Shown: one piece after another, positions 1 through 17,298 of the stretch | Numbering within the stretch: position 1 is the first letter of the stretch | How the letters are laid out: each line of letters begins with the position of its first letter | Assembly (NCBI GenBank): GCA_021018815.1 | Contig: JAITYX010000002.1 | Location: 8,339,001-8,403,000 of the forward strand | Source: Talinum fruticosum | Taxonomy: Eukaryota > Streptophyta > Magnoliopsida > Caryophyllales > Talinaceae | Length of the DNA: 64,000 nucleotides | Direction: 5' to 3' | Notes under the pieces: model-generated | What the model was told of the DNA's origin: nothing | Seen by the model: the letters and a program-made list of their open reading frames with translations, nothing else | Databases searched by the model: none | Program-made: the position numbers and the translations under genes

Positions 1-126
1 CCCATCAATTTCTCTAAAATAAAAGGTATTAAAAATGCAAGAATATTATCGATCCAAATTTCGTATCAAAGTTAAATTACTCTAATGTATGATGTTGTTC
101 GTTCTTGTTATTTGATATAAAAACAG

Positions 127-792
127 AGTCCCGGTGGAGAATATAGTGCAGTCCATATAGAAAACACTTCAACATTTGAAGGGGAGCATGGAATTCAAGG
201 TATAGATCACGATTGCCCTTGACAATAAACCTTCTCCCTCAAATATTTTGACAAATGTTGCAAACTAAATCCTATCGTTTCGTAAATCACATGTGTAGAT
301 GACTACAAGATGGATAGTTTTCATAACGGATTCATGAATGACGATCCCGACAACAGCTTCATCAACGATGACAACTTTTCAAACACTCCGAGTTTCGAAG
401 TGTTCGAACGAGTAGAGATTAACCACAACCTCTTTGTTTCGTCCCAATGGCTAGTTGAGACGCGATTTCACCAAGTACAGCCCACAAAGACTGTTCAAGT
501 CTATGCAGGACTACAAAGTACATACATCGCGTCCCTAGAAGTGAACAACAAGAGAACAAGATCTTCAATGCTTTGCAAATTTTTCGGACTCACTAGGAAC
601 AGTCTAGATGGACAAAAAATCGACTGTCTCACGGTGTATGAAGACGATAAAATACTTGGATGGTTGAGGAGTAACAAGAGCGAGGTTAAAGTAGATGGTG
701 TCATGGCTAATTGGTTAGTGAATAGGGTTTGGCCTTCACTAACCATTCTTTTGGCTCTCTTCACACTATGGGCGAACCATTTTACTCTGTAG
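127..792 (+). CDS. Partial gene, C-terminal two exons, unrecognised protein with a hydrophobic tail
   Basis: Two phase-compatible exons can be read. Exon A is 127-199, after a CAG acceptor and before a GTATAG donor, and encodes SPGGEYSAVHIENTSTF and a few more residues. Exon B is 299-792, after a TAG acceptor, and ends in TAG. Exon A ends in phase 1 and exon B supplies the other two bases, giving Asp. Exon B encodes an acidic, Asn/Asp-rich stretch, then a mixed region, then a hydrophobic C-terminal segment (WPSLTILLALFTLW) that could be a tail anchor. The 5' exons would lie left of the window. I do not recognise the family. It could also be a transposon-derived fragment. The join is an inference from splice signals and phase only. 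Confidence 0.4.
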
Positions 793-2949
793 GATCAAAT
801 TGCCTCTTTTTTTTTTCCCTTAATATTTACACATATGATGATGTGGTGGGGAACCAAGTGACTTCCACCATTTTTAGCTCAATGTGTGCACAATCTGTGT
901 AATTGAAATGTACTATTAGTGAAATTGTTTTATTATCATTTATGGTCTTGCTTGGCTTCATTAAGATTGACTTATGACAATACTTAACTGGCAAATATGT
1001 TAAAACCTAACCGAGACTTCCTGCGGTAATCCTAGTAGGGTCAGTGTAATGTTAAAGCGGCACTGGTTACCTTTTTCAAAAACTAGGACCGCAATAATAT
1101 TCGCTTGTATATTCTCCTCCCTTTGGAGAAGAAGAATTTTTATATTTTTCACTCTTATTTTGAGCATATTTGCCCTCATTTTAAATAAATTGTTTTTATT
1201 TTTTAAAATTATTTTTGAAGAAAAATTGAAATGCTTGGCCTAAGTTTTATATAAGTATTTTTTAAATAATTAATTTGTTTGGATAAAATTTTAAAAAGGG
1301 AGACAAAGGAGATAAAGATAAAACAAAATAAGAGAGAGATAGGAGAAAGATAAAGATAAAGGAGGAAGAATAGATAAAACAAGTACAAAAAGAGAGGAGA
1401 GCGAAAAGGAGAGAGAGAATGGGGTTCTTAGTGGTTGTTAGGGAGTTTTTATAAAAATTAAAAATAGAAATAACTATTTGCTATTTCTATTTTTGAGTAG
1501 TTTTTTTATTAAAAATAACTTTTGAAAAATAGTTATAATTTTTTTAAAATTAATGTTTGGCCTAATTTTAGTTTTTAAAATTTAAAAACAGTTTTAAAAT
1601 CTAAGCCAAGCACTCACTTATATTTATATTTATATTTATGTATACTCATAAGGGGAATAAAATTATTTCGACATATCAAAATGTTTTATGCACAAGATTT
1701 TTTCATTACTTTTTTAAACATATAATCATTGATTTTGCATTCGATATTGTGTGCTAAGATAAGCCGCATGCATGTGTCTAAGCACCAAGGACGGAAAAAA
1801 AAGTGTCAAATAGTTTATTTGGTAAATATAAAATTTAATATATACGCAGGCATTGATTATAAGTTAAATTATAAAAATAAAAAAAAGTGAAAATTGATAT
1901 CTGTTTTATTTTTTTATTTTTTGGTAGCCTTAACATAAATAAATAAATTATGAAATGTCATTTATTTAGTTATAAGCCTAAATTAAATCACTACCATTAT
2001 TATAGCACTAGATAGAGATAAACGGTTGAAACATCAATTACTCCGTATTAGTTATTGGGTATTGAAATATGAATTAAAATATGAGCATGATTCAAATGGA
2101 AAAAGTTTTTTTTTTTTTTGAGCAAAAAAGGGGGGATGGAAAGAGTTTAAAACATGATTAGGAGTTTAAAAGATGCATATCTATGACGGTGTTGGTTTTT
2201 TCTTTTTTTAAATCAACCTTATTGGTTTGTCGGTGGAAGGCATGTGTCATAAAGGATATGTTAGGAGCTTAAATATCAATAATCATTTTTCTAATGGAAT
2301 GAAAAAGTGAAAGACTATTAGTTAGTTAGTTAGTTAGAATTAGTGCTCACAAAAATCAAATCCAAGTTACTATAGGTTTGGACAATTCGAACATTCAGAA
2401 GAAAAAAATCATATGCTTTGCTCCTATTTGGATTGTAGATTCGTGCATCCTAAACATAATTAGAACCTTATCCGATTGTCAATTGTCCGATTCTCGTGAT
2501 TAAGAATTTAAACTTTAACACTACGCATATGGCTAAATCTAGACCCCGAATATTTAATTTAAAATTTTGTTGATTTCAATTTAAAATTATGCATAAACCC
2601 AAATTCTTACGCACGGATTTGAATTGTTAGATGAAAACCGACTCAAATTTCAATTCGGATGTGACCGATTAACTAAATTGAAAATTTAGACATAAATTTT
2701 GTGATCAACCTCCTCTTGTTTGGAGGTAGGTGGAACTAACTTGGAGGTGTTGCACATTTTTAAAGGAATTTTGCATAATTATATTTAATTTTTTTAAAAA
2801 CATATGTACAATTAATAGGTAACTATTCTCGCAAGAGTTATAACTAAGTTGTTTTCCATTAAAATGGAGAGAAAGGAATAAAAGGGGATAGAAAACAAAG
2901 CTCAAGTACAAGAAATACAAAGACCAAACTTAGCCACACAGTTCGTTGC
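793..2949. other. AT-rich intergenic stretch, no gene seen
   Basis: Very AT-rich with many T and A runs and stop codons in all frames. It holds a short GTTA tandem (about 2320-2338) and purine-rich GAGA-type stretches around 1300-1420. No convincing coding sequence or element boundary is visible. Confidence 0.6.
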
Positions 2950-3310
2950 CCGATTCACTTCTCTATATGTGTGACGAATAAATATCTTATTATACCTACG
3001 AAGAAAACAACGAGTGTCTTGAATAAGTGTATGAATTTCGCAAGAAATCGAATTTCTCTTTTAATTGCTTTAGTGACCATTTGGTTATCTCCTCTAAAAT
3101 GATAGAACGAAACCCCGCTTAAACTCGTTATTTTAACGCCATTTCTCGTGGCGATCACCTCTGCTAAGGGAACCGAGGTCGGCCCCAAATTTGTTGTTCT
3201 AATTTGCACAAACCTATCATCCCAACTTTTGATCACGAAACCTCTCGCCACCACCGAATAAGACACTTGAACCGTCGAATTTGACTTTAATAAATCCTAC
3301 GGGTAGTTTG
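2950..3310 (-). pseudogene. RNase H-like domain remnant of a plant LINE-type retrotransposon
   Basis: The minus strand encodes VARGFVIKSWDDRFVQIRTT, followed by NLGPTSVPLAEVIATRNGVK and a GDNQMV block. This is the pattern of the RNase H-like domain (RVT_3 type) at the C-terminus of plant non-LTR retrotransposon polyproteins and of related free-standing genes. Just upstream a FIKVKFDGS block, the usual first strand with its catalytic Asp, is in a different frame, so a frameshift separates them. No reverse transcriptase is visible nearby. It is a short, broken remnant. Host RNase H-like genes share the fold, so the element origin is an inference. Confidence 0.6.
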
Positions 3311-4071
3311 TAGAATCATATTGTGCCTTGCTTTTTATGGTAGATAATTTTACATCACATAGTGGTCCATCATTTTCATTTAATTTTCAATCAAGAAAGT
3401 TAATCTGTATTTAAGTTTTTATTTTATTTTTTAATGTAGTTAGAATAACACAAAAAAAATAGTACAATACAATTAGAAAAAATATATAATTTTAATACTA
3501 ACCATACTCGGAATTTTAATCTTAATCCTGTGATTAGAACCTAAATGACTTATTTTATTATAATAAGATCTAAAAGAAAATAATATGGACTTAAGTGCAT
3601 ATTTTTTATAAGTAAAAAATGTGAATTTTAATATGTCACTATAATTAAGATCCACATTGACTTTAGCTAATAAAAAATTATGTAGCTTTTAGAAATTAAG
3701 TAAATCTTTTTTAATTAGGACAGCACAATACATATACATGGACGAAAAAATAATTTTAAAATCTAATATCCTCATAATTTCAGTTTTAATCTACTATTAA
3801 GTCTAAATTTATTATTCTTTCCCTTTAATTTGATTAAACATAGCTAAATCTAAATCCGGTAAACAAGAAGCAGAGCCTCGACGTTCCAGCGAAATTTTCT
3901 ATCGTTCAAATTGATTTAACAAATCTGAGAAACTCCCTCACTCTTTTTAAATCCCCCGTCTCCCTCCTATCACCCCCATTGTTCATCACTCTACACTCTC
4001 CATCTCTCCCTTCCTGTCTATCCATCCCTCTTTTTCTTTCTCTCTGAATCGAAGCTTCATCCCCACCGACA
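3311..4071 (+). promoter_or_regulatory. Upstream region and 5' leader of the UGPase gene
   Basis: AT-rich to about 3850, then a pyrimidine-rich stretch (about 3935-4050, CTCCCTC and TTTTTCTTTCTCTC) that runs into the ATG at 4072. A CT-rich leader directly before the start is common in plant housekeeping genes. No TATA box is asserted. Confidence 0.4.
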
Positions 4072-9962
<5,891 letters not shown>

Positions 9963-11041
9963 ACTGTTCAGAATCAAGAAGTATGAAATATACTCGTTTC
10001 ATTGCTCCAGTCTTTTTCGAGATGGTCTATATATATGGTTTAGAGATACATTAGGAGAGCGGGATCTTAATTTCTTGGCATTGCTTGTGTTGAGCTGCTT
10101 TTACCACCAAAGTTGAGGGTTATTTTGTTTAGGCGTTTTTTGTCTCTCCATTTTACAGCTTAAATCAATGAGGTATTGTATTACCGGAGCTTGAAAAGAT
10201 TTAAATAAAGCACAAGTTTTCTTGTGGTATTGCTGTTCGTTTATGTTCACCTGTCGTGATCTTGAAAAAACCACTCATTCTCGAGTAATGTTGAATTTTC
10301 ATCGTGCTTTTTCTGTGTTCAAAATAAATAAATAAAAAAAAAGTTTCCGCAAAACTGTAGTGTCTTGTACTAGTTGAATTAGTTGACACCGGGCAAGCTG
10401 ACATTGGCTTCAATTAAGTAAATTTTTCATCGTAGATTATTTGCTTGGGGATACAAAAATGTACAACTTAGATGATTCTGATTACTGGGCCAGGCCCTAG
10501 TAATTCAAAGGACAGAAATTATCACAGTTCCAATAAAAGAAAAATGCGAAAAATAAAATATGAACAACAAGCCGTTCTCCATCATTTGACACCCCAAAGT
10601 TGAAAAGTATATTTATATATTCTGTTTAAATACAGTTTTCAGTTTCACAGTATAATTACAGAATTGGAGCATATACCAATGCTGCTCTAACACATTAAGC
10701 AGTTTCCCCACCCTTCTTCATGGACCCACTAAGGGTCTCAACAACTAACTAGAAGTACCAAAACCTTTTTTCTTTTTTTTTTTCGGGTGCCAAGGGAAGC
10801 AAAGGCGATTACAGGTGAAATTCGAACCCAAATTTCGGAAATTTAAATCAGTTAGCCGTAAATGCTTGAACCCCTTTGCACCTTAGAAAACCAATTCCCA
10901 CTTGGTTAATAACCTAAAATAACTACAATAATAACAAGAACTTTAAGCACATTGAATGCCATAGTGATCCTAGATGGATCCCTATGCTTAATAGAAAAAA
11001 TTAACGTGAATATATAACTGTGTTAAGTGAGTGATGAATAA
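9963..11041. other. Intergenic region between convergent UGP and NAC genes
   Basis: UGP 3' UTR to about 10210, then AT-rich sequence. Around 10785-10880 there is low-copy-looking sequence with a GATTACAGGTGAAATTCGAACCC stretch that faintly recalls a tRNA B box, too weak to call. The last part is the NAC 3' flank. Confidence 0.4.
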
Positions 11042-13646
11042 TTAGCAGAACTCTTCTTCAATGTTCAAGTACTGCATCCATTGTCCATCTCCTGTATCGC
11101 AATGCGGAGAAGAAGATCCATGTGTTAGGGTTGTTGAACATCTTTCGATAGGGATCGAGTACTCGGAGCTCTCGAAATCATCGCATCTTCCCTCCGAGTA
11201 TATGTCGATGCTCGACGATTGATCACTTGACATTAGGGCTACATTGTTTGTCAAGGAATGGTCTTGGGAAGATGACGCCATTTTTGAGGTTGTGGTTGAA
11301 CTTTTCTTGAACACTCTACATAAGGCATAGGCATCCTGCATTTTGTCACAAGAATGTGTTGATTAATATCATGTTCGAAGTTGCATAAAAAACAAACAGA
11401 AATAGTATATATAGCATAAAAGAAAAGAAACGAATAGAGAAGAGTAGAAATGAACATAAACGATTAACGGAAAAGAGTATAAATAAACAAAACCGAACAG
11501 AAATGAATAGAAATAAATGATGATTTTTATATGTAACTTGAACATGCGTCATGGATACAACAACAAATTTAAGTGCAATATGTTTCTTATTTTTCTAAGC
11601 ATAAGGTTTCGTCCCTTTGATATTTTAAATTTTTTTAGGAATTTACAAAATTTTTTAAATACCAAATATTTGATTAACCCCAAACATAGATATAGTGACA
11701 AATTCTTCTAGTAAACTATAGCAGATATTAGGTGGTGACTTTGAAAACTCAATATTTTGAAATTCTCATACATATGAAAGAAATGAATTCGATTGTGAAA
11801 AAATAAAAATATGACTAAAATTTTATGTCACATCATTTTAAATTTTATAGGAAATTATAGAACGATTAAATTTATCGTCATGGACATTATCCTTAAAAAA
11901 AAATTCCGTATATATAATTATAAAAAATTTTAAACAAATTAAGCTGATGTAATGTTAGGGAGATGTAGTAATAAAATCATAGTTATGGGAGATGTTTACT
12001 TGCAATCCAGAAGGAATTTCACACTCAGCCTCATCGAGGCGGTATTCATGCATGACCCAGTCAGTTCTTTGGCCATTAGGTGCTCTTCCTTGATAGTAAA
12101 CCAATGTTTTCTTCATCCCCACTGCTCTCATTTGCGAGTTCACCTTTCGATCTTTGCCTGTTGATTTCCAATACCCTGCCTTTGTTGCCCGATTCGTCCT
12201 TGATCCATTTGGGTACTTCCGATCTCTCGGGCTGAAAAAGTACCACTCTAAATCGTTGCTTGGTAACAAAGATTTACCTGCACTCAACGTAAATGACAAG
12301 TCTTACTTAATAAGGATCACTTGTTTTGGTCAAAATGTGATCATATTTTATTGCTCTTTTAGTCAGTAAATTGCGTACCCTAATATTATTTCAATGATAC
12401 ATAAAAAAAATCTTTGATAATTAAGAAATGAGACTGATAGGATAATAAAAATTCGAATATATATATATATATTATATGAAATTAAGTATGTGAGATGGCT
12501 TGAATGAGAGGAAAGCATGTTGATGTGGATGTCCTTGAAATGACTGGTTAGAAGCCCTGTCAATGAAGGAAAGCACAGAGCCAAAAGGTGTGATATATAT
12601 ATATATATATTCCTCTGCATGGTTGGTTCACTGTATAATAATTGCATCAAAATTTTGATACAAATTTATAATATAATAATATAATCAAAAAAATAAATGG
12701 TGTTATGATAATTATCAACTCTGAAGCAGAAATTATTTGCCATGCACAGACACATGCTCCCTCTCTCCAGTGTACGTGTGCACATTGGCTTGGTTCATTA
12801 GCTCGAAAATTATTTAAATTTTGAGATTTAAGAGAGTATATTTCTCAATTTTAATCATTTTGATATATCCATAATATTAAAAAAAAAAGATACAAATGAA
12901 ATTAAGCCATTAAACGCTATAAATAAATGAAGTATAATACATATATTGGAAACTCTCTTTTAAGAAAAATAACAACTACTTTCTTCATCTTTAAAAAAAT
13001 ATATTCTGTCTAAAACTCATATATCTTATTTTGATTATGGTGAGAATTTTAAAGAATGATCATTTATCAAATATGTATGTCGACCATGAAATTAATACGT
13101 ACATTGTTTTGAGTGGTCAATCGGGCCACTTTATTAGACCCCTATTTCAAGGAATCCAATAAAATTAGAGCGACTCGTAAAAAGAGAAAATTGCTCAAAT
13201 CCACGTAAGAAATTTTTGCAAGCGATGAGAATTGATCTCATTACTCTTAATTAGGATAGGAGGTTCCTTGGTGTCGTATGTGTCACACATGATTGGCAAT
13301 TAATACGTACACTTGATCATATACCACATTGATCCTAATTAAGTCGCCAAAATCAATCACATTTATTTCATTTACGGATATGAAAATTATATCCATGCAA
13401 GTAGAATAATTAGGTATATATATTTAAGAGGATAGAATTTTATTAATTTGCATGCGAAATATAAAGAAGAAAGAAGAAGCAGTAATTACCAGGGAGCTCC
13501 CAAGGTTCAAGCTGGTAGAGATCAATTTCTGGGATGATCTCGAGATCGATTTTATGGCCATTGATCTTCCTCTTGAGGTAGTAAGCCACCAGCTCCTCGT
13601 CCGTGGGATGGAATCGGAATCCAGGAGGCAGTGCAACAGGTGCCAT
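11042..13646 (-). CDS. NAC: NAC-domain transcription factor, NAC020/045/086-like
   Basis: Three exons on the minus strand: 13646-13490, 12277-12000, 11335-11042. Phases fit, giving 242 residues. The full NAC domain is present: subdomain A ([19 protein letters not shown]), B, C with the DNA-contact region ([20 protein letters not shown], then [10 protein letters not shown]), D ([20 protein letters not shown]) and E ([11 protein letters not shown]). The canonical WKATGK is WKSTGK here. The clade is judged from the [20 protein letters not shown] block and gene order. In Arabidopsis NAC045 and NAC086 drive sieve-element enucleation. The C-terminal regulatory part is only about 95 residues, Ser-rich, acidic at the end (NIEEEFC), much shorter than I recall for NAC045/086 and nearer NAC020. 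A long CT tract sits in the leader just upstream of the ATG. Confidence 0.9.
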
Positions 13647-13677
13647 TGATCACACACACACTGATACCACCTGCACT

Positions 13678-13691
13678 TCTCTCTGTCTCTG

Positions 13692-13727
<36 letters not shown>
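13678..13727. repeat. CT/GT-rich microsatellite in the NAC leader
   Basis: Interrupted (CT)n tract about 50 bp long, 32 bp upstream of the NAC start codon; on the transcribed strand it reads as GA repeats. GA-rich leader repeats are common BPC/GAGA-factor sites in plants, but binding here is only a guess. Confidence 0.8.
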
Positions 13728-14570
13728 GATCAGGTAAATTTGGCTTCTCCACTTAGAAGAAAGAGAAGTGACAGAGCAGAGAGGAGGGAGAGAGAGAAGG
13801 AGAGAAAGGGGAAATGATAAGTGGAGATATCTCAGGATATATATCAGTAAAAAGAGGAGGGGAAAGAGACAGAAAGAAACAAAAAGAAAGCATGAGAAAC
13901 AAAAAGCAACTAAAGTCGAAAACTCATGCATAGAAATTTATTTCTTTTTCTTCTTCACCCTTCCTTGTGTTCTCTTGCCTTTGCTCTTTTCTCTTTTCTT
14001 GTCTATATTATTAATATCTTCATTGCATGATTCTTCGTAACGTTCTCCTCAAGTCTCTCCCCCTCTCTATGAAAGAAATAACTACGAATATAGATTGATT
14101 TATGCGATTTTATATTTATTCTTTAAGTATAATATATATTGTCTCTGATATGTTTGAATTATATGAACTGAGAAAATTCAACTGTATTGAGAGATCTCAG
14201 TCTCTTAAAAGCAAAGTGTGAATAATAATTATATAAAAATGAAAACAATAATAATAATAAACGAAATGATAATATTTTACCATAAAACACTTTTTAGATA
14301 CTCTTATTTCGACTCAAAAACTATGTCATAAATCGGAAAAGGGTATAATTGATAATAAAAAATATTTTATCATTCGTAAATGTTAGAGCATAAACTTATT
14401 TCTTGATCTTCAATCATCAACTAAAGTTTTTAGTTGAGTTGATTCTTAAACATAATATATCAAAACTTTTTTGAGCAAGAGGTATCAGATTCACATTTCA
14501 TCTATTATTGCACAAGGTAAAGATGAGTTTTAGTTCCATCTATGCTTCAAACCTAAAGGGCATTTGAGTG
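13728..14570. other. NAC promoter region, AT-rich
   Basis: Further GA/CT-rich blocks to about 13900 and 14050-14075, then AT-rich sequence. No other gene is visible. Confidence 0.4.
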
Positions 14571-14960
14571 CAGTGGCGGATACAAGTGAAGCATATGGGT
14601 GTCCAAGGACAATCATAGCAAAAAAAAATATTTATATCTATATTTAAAAATTTTAAAAATTTTATAAAATTTCTAACGGGTACACTCATAAAAAATAATA
14701 ATATTTATAAAATTTAAGAATATTAAAAAATAGGACACCCTTAAATAGTGGTGGAGCCAAGAATTCGAAACAAGGGTGTCCAACGTCTTTGGGTCAAATT
14801 CAAGGGTATCCAATTACTTATAATTTAAAATTTTTACTCTAAAAATAAACTATTTTTTAAATTTTTTTGGGCCAAGGATGTTCAAGGGTGTCCATGGGCC
14901 TTCACGTGACTCCGCCACTACCCTTAAATATATTTGCTAGCTCCGCCACTATTTGCGTGA
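14562..14960. mobile_element. Nested pair of related MITEs with 10-bp target duplications
   Basis: Outer element: 14572 (AGTGGCGGA) to 14950 (TCCGCCACT), inverted termini. Its flanks are ATTTGAGTGC (14562-14571) and ATTTGCGTGA (14951-14960), an 8/10 match. Inner element: 14747 (AGTGGTGGAG) to 14919 (CTCCGCCACT), flanked on both sides by the identical 10-mer ACCCTTAAAT (14737-14746 and 14920-14929). Both carry GGGTGTCC-type internal motifs. Neither has coding capacity. The 10-bp duplication and the GTGGCGGA terminus make a Mutator-like (8-11 bp duplication) origin more likely than hAT (8 bp), though the superfamily is inferred. Confidence 0.8.
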
Positions 14961-16137
14961 GGAGACGAATTAAAGTACAAACTTACTTATATACCTTCAA
15001 CAAAGTTTAAGTTTTTTGTTCAGTTAATTCTTGTATAATAAATCATATTATTTATTTATGTCAGTTAAAACTTCACAACTTCTAATAATCTAAAGGAAAA
15101 TTATTGAAAATGATGAGGCCAAAAAGCATGCCGGAGACATGAAAGTAGAAGAGATGATGATTGGTGATCGATAGAAAAATAGATATGAATGGGAAATGAG
15201 AAGAGATCCCATGCTTGAGAAATCGTCCTTTGTAGGCGTAGGAGAATCTTCCAAAGCATAAGGCCGAGTTTTGCCACGTGGTGTTGTCTCTCCTCTCTCT
15301 CTCTCTCTCTCTCTCTGAGATCACGGCAAGATATGTTCTCTGTAAAAAGAATTCCGGCGGGCTTTGCTTTTTATGTCTGTTGGTATATATTTATGTACGT
15401 ACGTAGTTGCACTGACTGCACCATTGGAATGCCGACAGTAGCTTACCTCTGCAGGCTTTCTTTCATCAGGGACGGATTCAGAGAGACAGACAGAGAAATA
15501 GTAACTGTGAATCACACTGAGATGAAACGTTATGAAATGGTTGTACTTTCCGTCAGCCATGATGAGGGCCTGAGGTGTAACTTCAGCTTTTGTAAATGCA
15601 TGCCACCAGATTTATATAATATAATATAATAACATTTCTCAACGTGCTCTATTTCATTACCCCTCCCTTTCCATGCCCTTCTTCTTCTATTAGGGTAGGT
15701 AGTCCCCATGTGAGACTGGACCCTTAAATGGCAAAGTTTAAGAGCCTATAACTTGAGTGTTAGGTCGGTTGGTATGCCTGCCATGCACCGCATTGTGGTG
15801 TACTCTGAATGTCTCAATTTCTCTTATTTGAGAAAGAGAAGTGTCCAAAGGTGCATTGTTAACCCACTAGCTTCCTCTAATATAGGGAGTCTAGTAGCTG
15901 TCAAAACAAAGTTATTTTTTAAAAGAAATATTGTTTTGATAACGTTGTTGAAAACTCGAATGATATGATTTATATAAGTTTATTGGGGTCCAGAAATTAA
16001 TACCTTAGTATATATAGTACGATTAATGTCCAATCCATCTAAACTTTTTATTTTTTTAATAAAAGAAAGACATGATAAATATAATTATTAAAAAGATTGA
16101 AAAAGAACCTAAATTACCTACAAAGAAAATTAACATA

Positions 16138-16139
<2 letters not shown>
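14961..16139. other. Non-coding stretch between NAC and the PC-esterase gene
   Basis: AT-rich sequence with a (CT)n run at about 15292-15317 and a TGCCACGTGGTG G-box core at about 15262-15273. The open frames here are short or driven by the CT repeat. No gene is called. Confidence 0.4.

Positions 16140-16202
<63 letters not shown>
16140..16202. repeat. (TA)n microsatellite, about 63 bp
   Basis: Uninterrupted alternating TA. The minus-strand frame through it reads as an Ile-Tyr run and is not a gene. Such tracts are prone to length error in assemblies. Confidence 0.98.
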
Positions 16203-16205
<3 letters not shown>

Positions 16206-16439
16206 CTTTACTGGAGGCTATAAAAGGCTGCAAACGTAGGTTAGTAATGGGCTTGGATCCATATGACTTGGAAAGGTGAGATTTGCGTTCAAACGCCATC
16301 CCCGAGCCCATCTGAGCTATTTGTGATCGAGCCCATAGTCCAAAGGTAGCCACAGCAGAACATGGTTTACCTCTTCTCTTCAGCTCCCTCTACTCCACTC
16401 TACTTTTTTAATTATTTTTTACAATGGTAAGTGTGGGGT

Positions 16440-16690
16440 ATTTAATTGAGTCCTTATTTCATGGGTAAATTCAATTGGGCTAACAAATCCAGGGGAAAAG
16501 TTAAGGATACGAGTCTAGGCTTAAAATTCAAGCTCACAACACATCCTAACTTTTTTGCACACCTAATAAAAAATTGTCTCCACCAAGATTCGAACCCTGG
16601 TGGAAAGGATAAAAGTGTGGAGTAGTAGGTAATACTCACTTGGTTCTATCCCACTGTACTTGTATCGCACACCGACCGACTTTTCTCAAC
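16440..16690 (-). repeat. Possible tRNA-derived SINE remnant
   Basis: On the minus strand a B-box-like GGTTCGAATC is present within GGGTTCGAATCTTGG (around 16587), with a possible degenerate A box (TGGGATAGAACC) about 75 bp upstream. The spacing is wider than in a standard tRNA-like promoter, and neither a poly-A/T tail nor target duplications are clear. Weak call. Confidence 0.3.
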
Positions 16691-17091
16691 TCAAGGCATT
16701 ATCTATGGACGCCAATGTATCCATCCATCCATCACACTAGACAAGCTAGGCACAGTTTGCCAATATGCCTACAATTACATATGTTTTAATTAATGTCTAA
16801 TGTATAGAAAACGTTGGTGACTGTCTAATAATACTGTAAACCTACATCTATCATCTAATATTACAACGTAAGTAGGCTTTTGGAGTACATAGTTAAATTT
16901 AAAGTAAAAATACCAAGAGATTGAATTCAATGAGCCAAAGGCGCACGTTATCAAAGGTAGGGGCCAAAGCCGATCTTCAAGCGCATGGACGCGTATGACG
17001 TCTCAACTTCAACTCTCTCTATCTCTCCCTCTCCCTCCCCTGGAAGCGAAACGAACAATCCATCTGTTACCCGCCCCTGACGTTGACGACC

Positions 17092-17117
17092 TCTCTCTCT
17101 CTCTCTCTCTCTCTCTC
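17092..17117. repeat. (CT)n microsatellite in the PC-esterase leader
   Basis: Perfect CT repeat of about 26 bp, followed 80 bp later by a GT repeat; both lie upstream of the main start codon at 17298. Confidence 0.9.
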
Positions 17118-17196
17118 CTACCTTCGTTCACTGTCGTTATCCCGTTCACATCACCACCTTCTTCCACTTGCCGCCATTGCCAACCACCTTCTAAGC

Positions 17197-17199
<3 letters not shown>

Positions 17200-17228
<29 letters not shown>
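17200..17228. repeat. (GT)n microsatellite in the PC-esterase leader
   Basis: About 14 GT units directly before an upstream ATG at 17229. Confidence 0.9.
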
Positions 17229-17232
<4 letters not shown>

Positions 17233-17298
17233 CTTCCCTGATGGTTCTCGATCCCGATTCGGCGAATTAGCTAGCTAGCCATGGCAAAGGAGATTTGA
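17229..17298 (+). promoter_or_regulatory. Two upstream ORFs before the PC-esterase start
   Basis: uORF1 starts at 17229, ends in TAG at 17268-17270 and encodes 13 residues (MSSLMVLDPDSAN). uORF2 starts at 17281 and encodes MAKEI; its TGA (17296-17298) shares its last base with the main ATG (17298-17300). Such an overlap would force reinitiation or leaky scanning. Whether the transcript includes this region is inferred from position only. Confidence 0.45.

Noticed and set aside
13768..14040. Arg/Lys-rich plus-strand frame of 90 residues
   Set aside because: Produced by GA-rich low-complexity sequence upstream of the NAC gene.
16114..16353. Minus-strand frame with an Ile-Tyr run
   Set aside because: Read through the (TA)n microsatellite.
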